From Zhengitettix transpicula (Eukaryota; Arthropoda; Insecta; Orthoptera; Tetrigidae), in assembly GCA_037074705.1 (NCBI GenBank), contig CM073595.1:22966501-23030500 (forward strand): a DNA stretch of 64,000 bases, written 5' to 3'. Both the position numbers and the translations under genes were made by a program. The notes under the pieces were generated by a model. The model was not told the origin of the DNA, did not search any database, and saw only the letters and a list, made by a program, of their open reading frames with translations. How positions within the stretch are numbered: the stretch's first letter is position 1; each line of letters opens with the position of its first letter. Below are positions 1-13,200 of the stretch, in pieces.

Positions 1-170
1 CTCTGACGGTACGCTTTCGGTATTTGGGATCAACCCGTAACTCACACATCAACCGTATTCAAATCACTCAAAACAGAGCTCTTAAGGTTTGATAACAGAT
101 ACACCCGTGTCCAGAATCAGACGTTGATCAAAGTGGCTTACAATATCCACGTGGAACCACCCTAATTAAC
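1..170 (+). pseudogene. LINE RT C-terminal scrap at window edge
   Basis: One frame reads YLGSTRNSHINRIQITQNRA and then, after stops, peptides resembling the RT tail of Jockey/CR1-type LINEs (compare NSNLEIIQR at 43.8 kb, minus strand). Short and degraded; cut by the window start. Confidence 0.4.
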
Positions 171-1379
171 TAATGCAAAACCTGGCTAAAAAGAAGGATG
201 AACAGGAAATGTGAAGAAGATACCAGGCTAGTTACTGAACCATCAAGAGGCGACCGCTGGCTTGTGTTCTAAACTATTGTCACATTTTTTGAAGATATAA
301 TTGTGAGATTAAGTTTACATAAATAGTACATTGGATTAGGGAGGCAGAAGAGAAAATTTAGACGTCCCACACAGAATTTCAGCGATTCATATGAACTGGA
401 ACCTAGGGTGGGACAATCCTGTTGATCCTGAGGCTACGAGAACAAATATTCACCAACGATCAGCGTTCCAGGGCCAAGCCACGGGCACAAAAACGTACAA
501 GAGACGAGTTGGCCGTTTGTAAGAAAATTTTCTCGGCTTGATGAATTTAATACTTGCAGAGTTGTCTGAGGAAGCGAGCTTACGAAAACCTGAAACGGTC
601 CCCGTAGTTTCGCACTCTTACTGGATACGTAGTTACTGAATGGTGTTTTCAATGTATTCTATCATTTTTTTTAAAAAAAAAAAGATTGCGTCTAACTTCC
701 GCAAATCGCTGTATCCAGCCAGACGCTTCTGGAAGTCTGAGTCGTTTCAGAGAGTAACCACGTCATGTCCGAGAATAAATCGAAACGCCTCTCTGTGGAA
801 TATCGATCTAGGCGCAAGGCGTTAGTACACTATGCCAGGTAGACGTAATGTGAGTGTTGATCCAAATATCTAACAAACAAATCAACCCTGACCTTCCGCA
901 GTTCGGATCATCTTTTAACCGCATTCAGACAGCAGACAACGTTCTGCGACTCTTAACCATCTAAATATAAACGGAAACGTCTGGCTGTTTCCTCTGGAAG
1001 CGGACTTCCCCGACGGCACGTTACAGCCTCCAGATATAATCAAACAAGAGCCAATTGCAAAACTAATTGCTCTCTACAGCCCTCTCCGAATTACCCGTTA
1101 CACTCGCACATTTCATTAAACCGGTAAATAAGAAAGTCAACAACGTCCGAAACTGTGACACGACATTCGGAAGAGCTATTAAAAGGTCAGGGGGAAGTTA
1201 ATCTTGAAAAATGAAATAATCGCCCATTTCAGTCAATGCAAAAGGAAACAACTACTCGTATATTATTCGGAAGGACGCGAAACGGTACACGCTTTAATAG
1301 TAGAAATCACGTTACTATAAATACTTTAAGACAATCACTTTCCCCTTTTAACAGTTAGCAACCACGTAAAGACGTCATC
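171..1379. other. No gene seen
   Basis: No coding signature, RNA gene or clear repeat seen; only short chance ORFs. Confidence 0.5.
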
Positions 1380-1691
1380 ATGTTACAAAGATCAAAGAAA
1401 TTTCCGTTTGTGTATTTTGTTTTGGTCCTCGACCCGGTAAACAGAACGATGTGTTCAACGAAATTAAACAAAACTGAAAATCATCAAAAGCCAGGTAAAA
1501 TTCGAAGATTCATAAGAAAAATAAACTCTTTTCTAAAATTTAGAAATGTTGACGAATCTCTCAGAATTGTGACAAATTATACTGTCCGCAATAAAATAAC
1601 AAATACATTCAAAAGCCGACTAACAGCATTTCCAGGCGACATCGATGAGTTCCAATATTATGATTTTATCGTAGCCAATTTAAATGACTAG
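1380..1691 (+). CDS. Hypothetical small ORF, unrecognised
   Basis: 103 codons from an ATG, lysine-rich, with a short hydrophobic stretch near the N-terminus (FPFVYFVLVL). A TGACGTC-like site is close upstream (gacgtcatc). No family motif. In this AT-rich context a chance ORF is quite possible. Confidence 0.15.
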   Translation: MLQRSKKFPFVYFVLVLDPVNRTMCSTKLNKTENHQKPGKIRRFIRKINSFLKFRNVDESLRIVTNYTVRNKITNTFKSRLTAFPGDIDEFQYYDFIVANLND

Positions 1692-2344
1692 CAGTCAAAT
1701 ATTTATAAACTCCATTACCATTATTTTCAATTCCAAATAATCAGTACATTTAATTCAGAAAAAAAAGGTAAATTAGGAACTTGTAGTCATTGAACATTCT
1801 CGAGTATCAAAATATTGTGGATGTAACGTGTTTCGATGTCGTATGTGAATTTTTTTATTATTGGTAATCATTAGAGCGCAGGTGCATTGACGATATGGTA
1901 GTCGTAAGATACATGTTAATAATTAATATGTCAAAATTATAGCATGTACGAGGAATATTATAAGAGAAACATGAAACATACAACTAAATAACGAGTAGGT
2001 ACGGTTTATTGACTAAAATGTTATTTTAACCAAGGAAAACGCCGAAATGTAACGTCACAAGACGATCTACAGAATATAGGCCCTAATCGTAATTTGAACA
2101 GCACTTTCAAGCGTTAACCAAAGTTCTGTTTGACATAAATACTCCGAAATCCGGCAAATTCGCCAATTGAGCATTGACAATAGCCAACAGATAATTCGCC
2201 ATAGTGACGAGGAAATTCACAACCTCGGCGGTGGAACATGAACGTGATTTGCCGAGCCGCATACGAAACAACAAATTTATTTTGATCAGTTCGCGAAACA
2301 ATGTTCGCCAAAAGCGCGCTGTCGGACTAAGCAGGGGTTTTTTT

Positions 2345-2570
2345 CCGACAGCGGTCGCATTTGAGAGCGTCTGTTACCTTGTGTGTCGCTCGTCATGTCC
2401 TCCGGAGGCCCGTGTTTCTGTGCAGCATGCTGCCGTACTACTGAACCCGCACCCGGACCCGCACGCCACGGACGGGAAAATCAATCCCGAGCCGTCGCCA
2501 TGGCAACTACGCGGAGTCTGCGCCCCGCCGCCATGAGCGCCGCGGTCATCGGCGGGGCGTACTAACATTT
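2345..2570. promoter_or_regulatory. GC-rich, CpG-rich island
   Basis: A sharply GC- and CpG-rich patch in AT-rich surroundings (acccgcacccggacccgcac, gcgccccgccgccatgagcg, gcggggcg). It includes a perfect X-box and a ccgccatga YY1-like site. It may be a promoter, though no gene could be assigned on either side; a transferred or repeat-derived GC-rich piece is the alternative. Confidence 0.4.
2494..2507. promoter_or_regulatory. RFX X-box-like site
   Basis: GTCGCC-AT-GGCAAC fits the X-box consensus GTNRCC-N(0-3)-RGYAAC bound by RFX factors, which drive ciliary genes in animals. Seen inside the GC-rich island. Binding is not shown. Confidence 0.45.
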
Positions 2571-2599
2571 CTAACACGCCCTTGAGATTACTGACCACA

Positions 2600-5500
2600 A
2601 GCTCACCTAAACACCTTGATCAGAAAAAAAGTTTTGCCACCGAAATCAATAAACAAGCCAGGTGATGTGATTGCTGACAAATGTGCGGAAACTAATTATA
2701 CTCAAGTGGAATAATACCTTCGAGATGAAGGAGCGAAGCAGATAAATACATTTTATATTTATTTCTCAAATTTCTTCCCCTTGACACGTTAAATTTGGTG
2801 TGTTTTATATATATACAATATATTTTTTTATCCATCGTTCTCGAGGACTTGAAAACGAGACACCTCTTGATTAAGCATGCATTAACCGGTAAAGCGATTA
2901 TCTAAAACGGTATTGTGATAATTTATGATTTTGAATTTTTTTGAAAATCGTGCGAAAAAAGAATACAAGAAATACGTCGAGGATAACTGCTCGAAGCTGA
3001 AATGAATAAATTGTCTTTGTTTACTTGATTATTTAACTCCTTTACACTTCACCGTTATTATATATTTTTTTCATTAAAACTAGGTTCATCAGTCCAAAGG
3101 CCGGTATTGTTGATCGCCAGGTCAACATCACACATTTCCAACAGTTGTACTTGAAACATAAAATGTCAAAGCTTTAATCAAGAACGGCGATGTGTTCGAA
3201 TTTGAAAATTGTCCGAAATAGTTTTTATTCTGGTTCCCATTGTCTAGTTGAATCGTACGGAATACGTGGGAGTAGATGGAAAATCGAAAGAAAAATTAAC
3301 TTATTCCCTTACACTATCTGCTTTCACTTTTATAGCCAGCCATTCACTTCCTACTGGTATATATTAAGGGAAGTCAGGCAATATAAAGTAAAACTATATT
3401 GTAAAATAAATGAAACTTCATTTCTCACATTTTTTGGTCATGTTCAAACAAAAGCATAGTTTATAATTGAACAAATTTTCAGGCCGTTCTACAGTGTAAT
3501 TCTGATCAAAATCGTTACAATCCTCTAAGGCTACGGTGAATCCTGCCCTGTGTTGGTGGACAACTCTGAGTATTAGAAGAATTAGATAATAATATATAAT
3601 CCATACTAAATATTTTATAGGTTTTGTGTTCATATTGTGAAAAATATCTAACATAATTAGATGTGTCAACTGTTAATCACATGAAAGAATGAAGAAAACT
3701 GGTGATTTGGAAAATGTTTTCATTAGCTTAGAGTGTGGACATCAAAACCATTTTCATTGAAGTGCAATAAGCCAAATTTACTTTAAAAGATACCCACAAT
3801 ATTAATAGCACAAACAAAATGAGCAACTTAGATCATAATTTGTCCAAGAACTTCTTAAATATTTTTATCAATTAAAACTTTTTTCAAGCACACAATATCT
3901 GAAAAAATATATAAACTTCTCATAATTTAGCCACTTACAAAAGGAACAACAAATGTTTCACATCATCATTTCTACATTCCTTCATAGTTTCAGTTCAGAT
4001 TACCTGTCTCAACTATTTCACTTCTATTTGATACCCATCACTTACTTACTCACTTCAGTGAAATTAATTTCATCTTTATCATTGTTAGTTGTCAACAATT
4101 CATGTTCTTTTTAAGAAATCTCCAGAATATACATTATATGAGTATCTAAATTTTTCATTAGTCACACTGGATTGGAGCTACAGTAGATAAAAACGGATTA
4201 AAAATTTCAAACACAGTATGTTGTCATAAATATTAAACTTCAAAATCTTGATTTAAGACTTTATTACATTTCGTGCCTTGAAGATAAATTGTATCTCACA
4301 AGTGAGAAATATATTATAAAGTTACCTTTACAGTATAAAGCTCTGGGAACTTAATTCTCTCTTCAATTTTGTCAATGAAGTTCATTTTTATAGATACAAT
4401 AATTCTACAGTTTGTGTACAATACATACATACAAAGCATACTAATTACGTCTCTTAGTTAACTTTCGATTCATGCCTACGAATACAAGAACATTTATAAC
4501 TGTTATAGATGACAAGTGCTTGTTCTACAAATATGTAACAAGAGATGCATATGAAAAGGGTATACTTGTCACTAAATCTGTACAGGTACTAGTAAGATTG
4601 AGTCTACAATGTTTACAACAAACAAAAGGTACAGAATCACAAGAATATTTATTGTGCCAATTAACCTACACTTATATTGGCGACATCAGCATATTTCCCT
4701 GCCTCCTGTAAAGACGTGACAGGAAAGTTTGGTAGCTCATACAGGCTATCTCACAGTCTTCCTGCTTTACTATAGTATCCTATTTAAATCATTTTGTAGT
4801 CCATATGCACTGAAATTTATTTTTCTTTCTTTCTTTAAGCTAGTATAATTTTTAATAGCCCAATTTTTATTAACAGATATCAATTTTTCCTATGCACCAT
4901 AAACTTCCTATTAAATAATTAATCCAATTACACTCCTTAAATATTATATTCAACACTCAATTCCCGTATCTTTCATGTCGATTAAGTAGATTATGAGAAA
5001 TTAGGTCACAGGTGTATCAGAAGACAGTCCCTATTTTATCACTACTTGTAAAAATTCTATCAGAATATATAACCCAACTTTTGAAAACTCTGACCTGAAT
5101 ATCAGCTTCTAAACCCACGTGGTAACAGTGCCACAGTAATCATTACAGCTACTTCAGAGACTAACAGATCTGCAATTTCTCCAGCTCATTTTTATATACA
5201 ATCAGATTCATTCAGCATTTAATAATGTTGAGGCTTATATCTCATTCAATGTTAAGGTGTCAATTTTCGGATATGGTATTTATCAACTTCATAATTCTTC
5301 AACTTTTCATTACACACAAGATTATTTTCTTTAATACTCTCTAAGAGCACAAGCCAATAAAAATTCAGGAAGAAATATCTTTTGTTGATTATATTTAATT
5401 GGATGAGGATTGTGTATAATGTCATTGAATAAAACATATAATTCAACTGCCTTTAATCCAAAAAACATTAAATATAATACAGCAACTTGAGCAGTATATT

Positions 5501-6100
5501 TGTATCAACCCTATTAGAATAACTTTGACTCAACAGGGTCAAACTTTGAACACAACCTAAAAATTATCTCAAGTCAGGTACACATTGAGCATATCACAGC
5601 TTTTAGAAGAGTTACTTCTAGAGATCAATTTACTTCTACAAAATTACTACCCAACGTAAGGCACCATGACTAAATTTGAGCATTCTCAGCTATAGAGAAT
5701 ATGGATTGAATTATTTTAAAATTTAAAGATCAGGGTTTATGGCGAAAAACAAATTAGCTTTCAATCTTCCATAAATCCTCAGATCAAACTAAAAATAAAA
5801 AATATTCTAGCGTAGTACATTTAAGTGCCCAAAGAACCTATGGGACAAAAATGGAAACAGTGTTTTAAAACACAAAATACATCATGCCTACTTTAGGAAC
5901 ATCCAACAAACTTAAAATATGATAATCAGCATATCTTAATTTGACAATTTACATGTTTAAAAATGGCATATAAAATCATACAGTAAAAATGTATATGTGA
6001 TAAATTGTTCTATTTTTACTATTTTTCAGTCTTCATTGGAATTTTTTTAAACATAAAAATGAATTTACCCAAGGTCAGAATAATAACAGCAAATGAACCA
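2600..6100. other. AT-rich spacer downstream of ALG10-1
   Basis: 3' flank of ALG10-1 plus intergenic DNA. No protein motif or RNA gene recognised; ORFs are short and unsupported. The 3' UTR of ALG10-1 must lie just below 6127, but no clear end could be set. Confidence 0.5.
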
Positions 6101-6126
6101 AATGGGTGTGAGCTGTTTTCTTCCTC

Positions 6127-6849
6127 CTACCACAAAAACCTATGAATAGTTTGGTCATCAGACCAAACTATTTCTCGGCTAGAGAAGATATACAAAGTAA
6201 TTGAGTTGATGAAAACATAATATAAGGATTCAATAAAAACTTCCAAAATATGTCGTTTGGAAGAATTTAAACTAAGGAACAGATATGGTAATATGAAATA
6301 TCTAAATTCAAACAACTTTTGTGGCACCAAGAGTAGCACTGTGGCAATAGTGTAAGCTATCCTGAAAGGGATTTTAGTACCTTTTAGCTTTTCCATTATG
6401 GAGTACCCACCCAACATATAAACCGGTATTAAAAGATAACGAAATAGAATATTTTTCTCGTACAGACGCTTCCAAACATAAAATGCATAATGTCTGTTAT
6501 CAGCTAGTAAGTAAGGATGCACAAGAGTATTAAAATAAATAATTACCGCCAGAAAACCTACTATCAATGCAGTTTTCTTTTTTGAAGACAATACACAACT
6601 TAAAAATTTAGGAAGGGACAAAATGACAGAAATCGGGGAAAAAAACACGTAAAACAAGCAGAAGTAAAGTAATTGAGGGACATGAACCACTGGTAAGTGG
6701 GCTTGTTTATCCCCAACTACAATACCCTTATTTGCCACCACAAATGAAATAAAAAGTACACAAACATAAGTGTACCCAGAATTTATGATGTATTTTGTTA
6801 TCAATTTGTCCCATGTCAAAATCACATGGATAGTGTGTCTCACCAAGAT
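6127..6849 (-). CDS. ALG10: ALG10-1 exon 5 (C-terminal half)
   Basis: 240 codons plus stop after a tttgttacag acceptor. It has several hydrophobic segments and the best-conserved family motifs: GIVVGDK, PQLLYF, LLADNRHYAFYVWKR, VPQKLFEFRYFILPY and a terminal HRFLW. This exon alone is diagnostic for DIE2/ALG10. Confidence 0.96.
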   Translation of the reverse strand: MLVRHTIHVILTWDKLITKYIINSGYTYVCVLFISFVVANKGIVVGDKQAHLPVVHVPQLLYFCLFYVFFSPISVILSLPKFLSCVLSSKKKTALIVGFLAVIIYFNTLVHPYLLADNRHYAFYVWKRLYEKNILFRYLLIPVYMLGGYSIMEKLKGTKIPFRIAYTIATVLLLVPQKLFEFRYFILPYLFLSLNSSKRHILEVFIESLYYVFINSITLYIFSSREIVWSDDQTIHRFLW

Positions 6850-9800
6850 CTGTAACAAATAAAAACAGGAACAAGTCTTAATAAAGCTAAATACTTATAA
6901 GTTTGGAATCAATGTATATGAGAAATTAATGGTTACTTATGCGTAACTTATATATTAACAAGGTTAATACAAATAATTATGTAGGTATTACAAAGAAGGT
7001 ATCAAAAGCACATACCTTTATAATAGGTACTGGTTCACCAGCTTCTATTATTGGTGTGTAGCTTCGTATCTTTCTCATATCATGCATTAGTGCTGTCACA
7101 AATTTCAAAATTATGATGAAGGCCACCCAGACCACATTAGTTTGACGAATCATAATGGCAGAAACACCTAAAAATAAAGCATACATCATATTTATTGACA
7201 ATTGCACCTGAAATCTAAACTAATTTGTAGGAAAACCTTAGAAAGTGGCTTATTTACTTTTTTCTTAAAAATAAAAAATGACCAGATTTTCACATAGCAA
7301 TGATAAATCAAATTCAATATATATAAATTTTAGTTTTTGTTTTTTCAGTAATCTCCTTTCTGAAATGTTAATAAGGGAAATGTTGACCGATAACAGTACT
7401 ACAGTAACCGAGTAAAACGGAAAGGCAATGAAATTGGACAAAAGTGATTAAAAGATTAAGAATACAGTCTTTTAGAACAGTAATAGAGCATTTTAACCAG
7501 CAAAGGATGAGAAATTCTGAGCTAGATTGTAGATATCTGAATACACATGGATTCAGGTTTACTAAATTCAGGAATGCCAAATTTGTGGAGCATGTAGCCA
7601 TAGTTGGGACCAAGCCTTGTTTGAATTTGTGTTCACAGTATCTTGGGACTTGAAATTTTGAATTTATCAATACAGCTCACATAGAAAAAATACTAATGCA
7701 ACAAAGTGGAAAAAATTAAAAATACTCAATATATTATATTTTAAGTGGTTTTCAAGATAGAGGAAAATATAATGGAAATCAGAACGATGCTTGGGCTTGT
7801 TAGAATTTCACCGACTACTGCAGCTTTCGGGAAAAGTGACTGTAACTAGACAATTTATGTGGGTAACTCATCTGTAATTACAGTGCTGTTAATTACTGGA
7901 GAAGTTGGGATAAAACCTTGTGTACTAGAACATGTATTACAGATAATAGTTCCGACAAAACATTGTGAAATAGAATACAATGTAGCAGTTGTAGCAATTG
8001 GTTCCATTTAGGATGCTGAAAAGTTAGAGAAGATATTAATGATAGTTGGAAATGTGATTCCTGCTTCAGAAGTCATAACATTATAGCTGGGATTAGAGCA
8101 ATTAGAGTAGAACTGAGACAAGTAAAATTACATGCTGGAAAGACAATAAAAAAATCAGGACTTATATGAATAAAAACAAAAGTTATTCCACAGAAGAGAA
8201 GACAAAGACATAAAATAAAGGCATTACAAGACTATTGTTAAAAAAAGAGGGCAGCATTGTGAGCAGATCAACGTTAGATCAGTGTTATGCTGTAACGAGG
8301 AAAAATTAATTAGTGACGGCTATTGAAGGCAATGTTTGTTGTTGGCTCTAAAACTCTGAGATAATCTGTAGATTTTATAATGGGCAAAATATACAAACTA
8401 GCTGTACAGTCATCCACAGCAGTCATTATAAAAATACAGAGCATTTGTGGGGCACATTTGAGCAGTGGATGATAGCTTTGAACAGGTTTGTAGGAATCTG
8501 TTTACAGGTACCCAAAACCCAATGCAAAGATATTTTATTATTACAATTTATCGCAGCCAGGTAGGACATATGAAACTGGTCAAGTTGACTGTGTGGGAGA
8601 AATTATTTAAATTTAAAGAATTAGGCATGGCTGAGAATCTAACGAGAGACCTACACTGGGTACATGGTGCTCTTAACCGAGCTATCGAGTCCTCTCCTCA
8701 ACAAGTGTGTGAAGCCTCCATCACACACAGCCTAAATTATAGGTGAGCTTGTATTCAGGTCTATACAATGGATAAAGAAGGCTCTCACCTAATGGGGAGT
8801 CAATACTGATAGCTCAGATGATTAAAGAGCACCACATATCTGGTTTTGATTCCAGGTCAAGTCAAGATTTATCCATCCAGATCCTTCAATTAAAATTCAC
8901 AGCCAAGGCTGAGCATCAATCAGAAGCATATTTTTGTTCTTGAATAATTGATTAGATTATGAAATATTTTAAAAACTGAGCTTAGAATCTGAGTAAATGA
9001 GAAACTATTAAATACAGAAGAATTATATCCAGTGTGCCACAGAGAAGGGTAATCTGCCCCTCACTTTGGTTAATGATCTAATGACAGGAATATATTCTAA
9101 ACATAAATTGTTTGAAGATAACTTAATAATTTACTACTAGAAAGCATAATGGACAAACAGTTTGGAAGACTATTTACTCAAAATATATCAGTGGGCATAA
9201 ATTAATAGGAGGAAAATAAATAATATGAAGCAATTATTTTTACTGGAAAGTAAACTATTATCCATGCACAACATAAAATTGATGGGAAATTCTGGCTTTT
9301 GAGGAAATCTGCCAATATTTATGTGTAATGTTTAATGATAAACTGATTGGGCCAAGAATGTGAATTCAGTAACGCGAGACGTAGCATATACATAACTTTG
9401 TTTACTTGTTTCAGAATAGGGGGTGCAAGTGGAACATACCATTGCACTTGGCAGAAAAATAAGGCTAAGATTTTGTGTGGCTCTCAAATTTTGGAAGAGT
9501 TTACAGCTATGTGGAAAATCCTTGCAGCAAGGAGGAAGTCAATAAGAACTTTTGCATTCAATAAAGCTTATAAAGTATGGAGAGTCATAAAGAATATCAT
9601 CACTAGTAGGGGTTGCAAAATGGTAGCTTGTGAAAGGTTATTATAGTGCCTGCCACAATATTTGACAGCCTAGTTCAGTGTCCTCCTTCACCCTTCCCAT
9701 TTGCAGCCAATGAGCTTCAGTATCAGTATTGTGTTAGATAATTGTCGTGTATACGTTAATGCTGTGCTGCCTACCCTCCCTCAATCTGTGCCACCCACAT

Positions 9801-10173
9801 TCACTGCTGACACATTCTACAGGACAAAATAGAGAATAAGGAAACCCTGTTCTGTTCAGTTAACATATTTATTAATTTTGCTGTTTGAGTGAATGAAACC
9901 GTTTATAATAACACTTTGTGACAATGAAGTACACATGTATTGTTTACTATTATGGTATTATTATAGATCGACATATTTAGCGCACTGGTCAGCACACAGA
10001 ATGTGCCTCTCTTTCCTGAAGTAGGGGGCCGTGAGCCTCCAATAATTCGAAGAATATCCAAGTGGCTACGATGAACTTCAATTTGAGGTAAGCCCCCAAC
10101 TGTCTCTCTCTCCTTTCAATACCAATTATCTCAATTAAATTATTTTGACAATGTCACATCCTTACTTGCATTT

Positions 10174-10212
<39 letters not shown>

Positions 10213-13200
10213 ATTGTGATATTGGTATGGAAAGGAAAAAAAGAGACAGTTTGTGGCTTACCTGAAATCAAAGCATGGTGTAGCCACATGCGACCGAAGG
10301 AAGTTCTTCAAATTTTCGGAGGCAACCAACCTCCTCCTTCAGGAAGGAGTGTTACACCATTCCGTGCACCGGCCGACTGTGAAGTTTTGGCTGCCGCATG
10401 GCTGGCACTAGTCAATAACAATAAATATCCCATCAGACCATTAACTTTCTCTCTCAAGGGAAGGGAAGGGAAGGGAAGGGCATGGCATAGGAAAGGCACT
10501 GATGGTGATCATTCATACATAGAAGTTTATACATACATAAGCATGCTCATACGTGGACTTCTGGAAGCAGTTAGGAAGGGCACTATTTAAAGGACTTTGC
10601 CTGGACTGTAAGACATGTTGGAAGGAGTTCAGCCACAATTGAATCAGCGGGGAGGGGGGGGGGGGCTTTAAGGCTGATCATTGGTCGAAATTATTTGTGT
10701 TGTAGATTTGGGCATGAGCAACTACTGGGAATTAAATTTTGGAAAACTTTGATGGTGCTGCGGTGATTGGCTATTATTTAGGGAGGGGTCGTTTCGTTTG
10801 GCCTATATAAAATGCAGGACAGAGTCTAAAGTTAATTTGGTAGATTATGTGGTTGGCGAGTTTGGCACCCCTGGTGTAAAAGAATCCACATTTTTATCGT
10901 ATAATGATCATGTACAAACAAGAGAAAGGAAACAAATAATGGATGCTGAAAGTATTCCACCGTGAAGACACAAAGGAACAAGAAAAATTTATCTGCAAAG
11001 ATACCAAAGACTTTGTCTAAGAATATGAAAGTGTAAGGTAAAAAGAATATAAGTATTGTAGGGTTTAGTAATAAATGAGGTCAGTTATATATTTAAATAA
11101 GTGAATTTTTTTAGGAAAACCCATATAATACTGTGATTTAAAAGGGCAAGTGGCAACAGCCAAAGGATTTCCTTTTGTTAGTGTTCTAGTAAATATAATT
11201 CCTGTTTGTTAATCATTGAAAGTATCAATTTGTAGTAATATATACATACATAATAAATGTTAAGATACATTAAAAAATCAAATATTACCTGCACAAGCAG
11301 CAATTTTATGATAACCCTTCAAGTAAAGGTAATACATAAAAAACACAGAGCACACAGACATTGGTTCTGTGTAATAAAAAAAGGTAAAAAAATACAGGAC
11401 CGGAAACAATCCTTGGTTTATGGTATTTAAAAGGAATGCTGATTTATTTTGTAGATAATAATGTGCCTGAAACAAATAAAATGAAAAAATACTTTTAAAC
11501 ATTTAACCAATATATAGCATAAAACTGAAATATAAATAATTTGACTTATATTAACATTGAAGATAGATTCTAAATTTAGTGAGATTACTATGAAGTCAAA
11601 GCAGTTAGCCCACCACACACAACTGTAGACTGAACAGTACCAATATAGGGCCAAGACATGGTACAGAAATTATAATAATAAATTGAAATTTGTAGTCTCC
11701 ATGTGATTTGGTGTTAGTGTGCAAAATTTTGTCATATCTTTTTACACACATAGATGTACTGTAACTGTCACAATGGTAATAACAAAGTTTGCACGTACAG
11801 CCCTCATTCACTTTGTGAAATATTTCCACTTCATTTACCCAATGGTAAAACCCAGGTAATTTGATGCATTAACTAATAACCACTGTGCAGTCATTCATTC
11901 ACTAATCAGCTTGGTGTCCGTAGAGTGAATTCAGGCTAACATTCTTACTTTTGCCTAGAAGTTAGATTTGAATTTTGACAATGCTCTGTTAGTAATTAAA
12001 GTATTGTATGCCAGCATTTCCATTGTGTAAGAGGAAGAAAAGAGATAGGAATTTTGAAAAATTAAGACTTCAGGGAAGAAAAATAAGAATTATCTCTATC
12101 ACTCCCAAAATGAATGAACCTAAATTCAGTCTTCTCCAGGGATCTGGCTGGGATTCAACCTTTTTTGAGACACTTTAGACATTCATCCATATCTCATTTA
12201 TGAATGGGGCTGTACAGACATAATATGACCCATTAAGCCCCCAGTTTTTCAATCTAACAAAGAATGACAATATTCTAGAGCAGTGGTCACCAAACTATAG
12301 CTTGCAAGGCTTGCGTGTGTGCTTATGGTAGCTCACGAAAGGTTTTAAGACAAAAGAGAGACTAACAAACCTGTTATTTTCAATTATCTTATTTACATAT
12401 TTTGTGATTTATAAACAAGACAAGAACTCGAGAAAGTAATTCCCACTCAAGGGGCACACTACAGAACAATATATCTTTGCCATGTTGAAATGGTTGGTTT
12501 CCAGACTATAGTTGGTGAAAAGGGGCTTGTATCATTGTGCAAGAAACTAAACACGTCCACAGTTTTTACATTACCACTGTGTGATTAATCAGCAGGCCCT
12601 ATCTGTGGAAAATTTCTGAAAATCAACATTATAAAAGTTGTCATTTGTCGTGAACAAAGCCTTCCAGAGGTGACCGTTTGAAGCACCTACAAAAAAAATT
12701 AGCTGGACTGTCAGGACAGGGGAGCTCCTCACACATAGTAAAGTAAGATGGATCCGCTGGGGTAGAGTTTTAGAAGATTTAGGAACTGTTTCCTGTATTT
12801 AGTAATTTCTTAAAGGATAGGGAAGACCCTTACCCTGATCTTTATTGACTAGAGGATTTTTCATTTTTTGTTGACATAAGTGAAAAGTTGAACATATTAA
12901 ATTGCAAATTTCAGGGGAAGGAAAAGAAGTTGATGGAAATTATAACAAACGTACAATCATTTTCAGCTAAATTGGAACTTTGGAAGACAAACTTTAGAAA
13001 TGGAGAAGTCATTTTCTTGTCTTGAAGAAGCATAACTAAAATCACAGCTGTTCCCAACCTTTATAAACCAGAAAGGTGATAAAAATTACATCAGTTGCAC
13101 AATTTACTACATCATCTTTGTTACAAGTGAATGTAGAATTTTCTGCCTGTGAAACTGAATATTTTAACAGAGATAAATCAGTACTTTAACTTGAAGTAAT

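Noticed and set aside
2374..2598. Open frames on both strands in the GC-rich island
   Set aside because: GC-rich DNA has few stop codons; the overlapping frames on both strands show no domain.
8806..8900. Functional tRNA gene
   Set aside because: A and B boxes are there but no closed acceptor stem or proper anticodon arm could be drawn; better read as a SINE head.
9985..10110. Possible additional SINE (ttagcgcactggtcagc)
   Set aside because: A-box-like phrase only; no convincing B box at the right distance.
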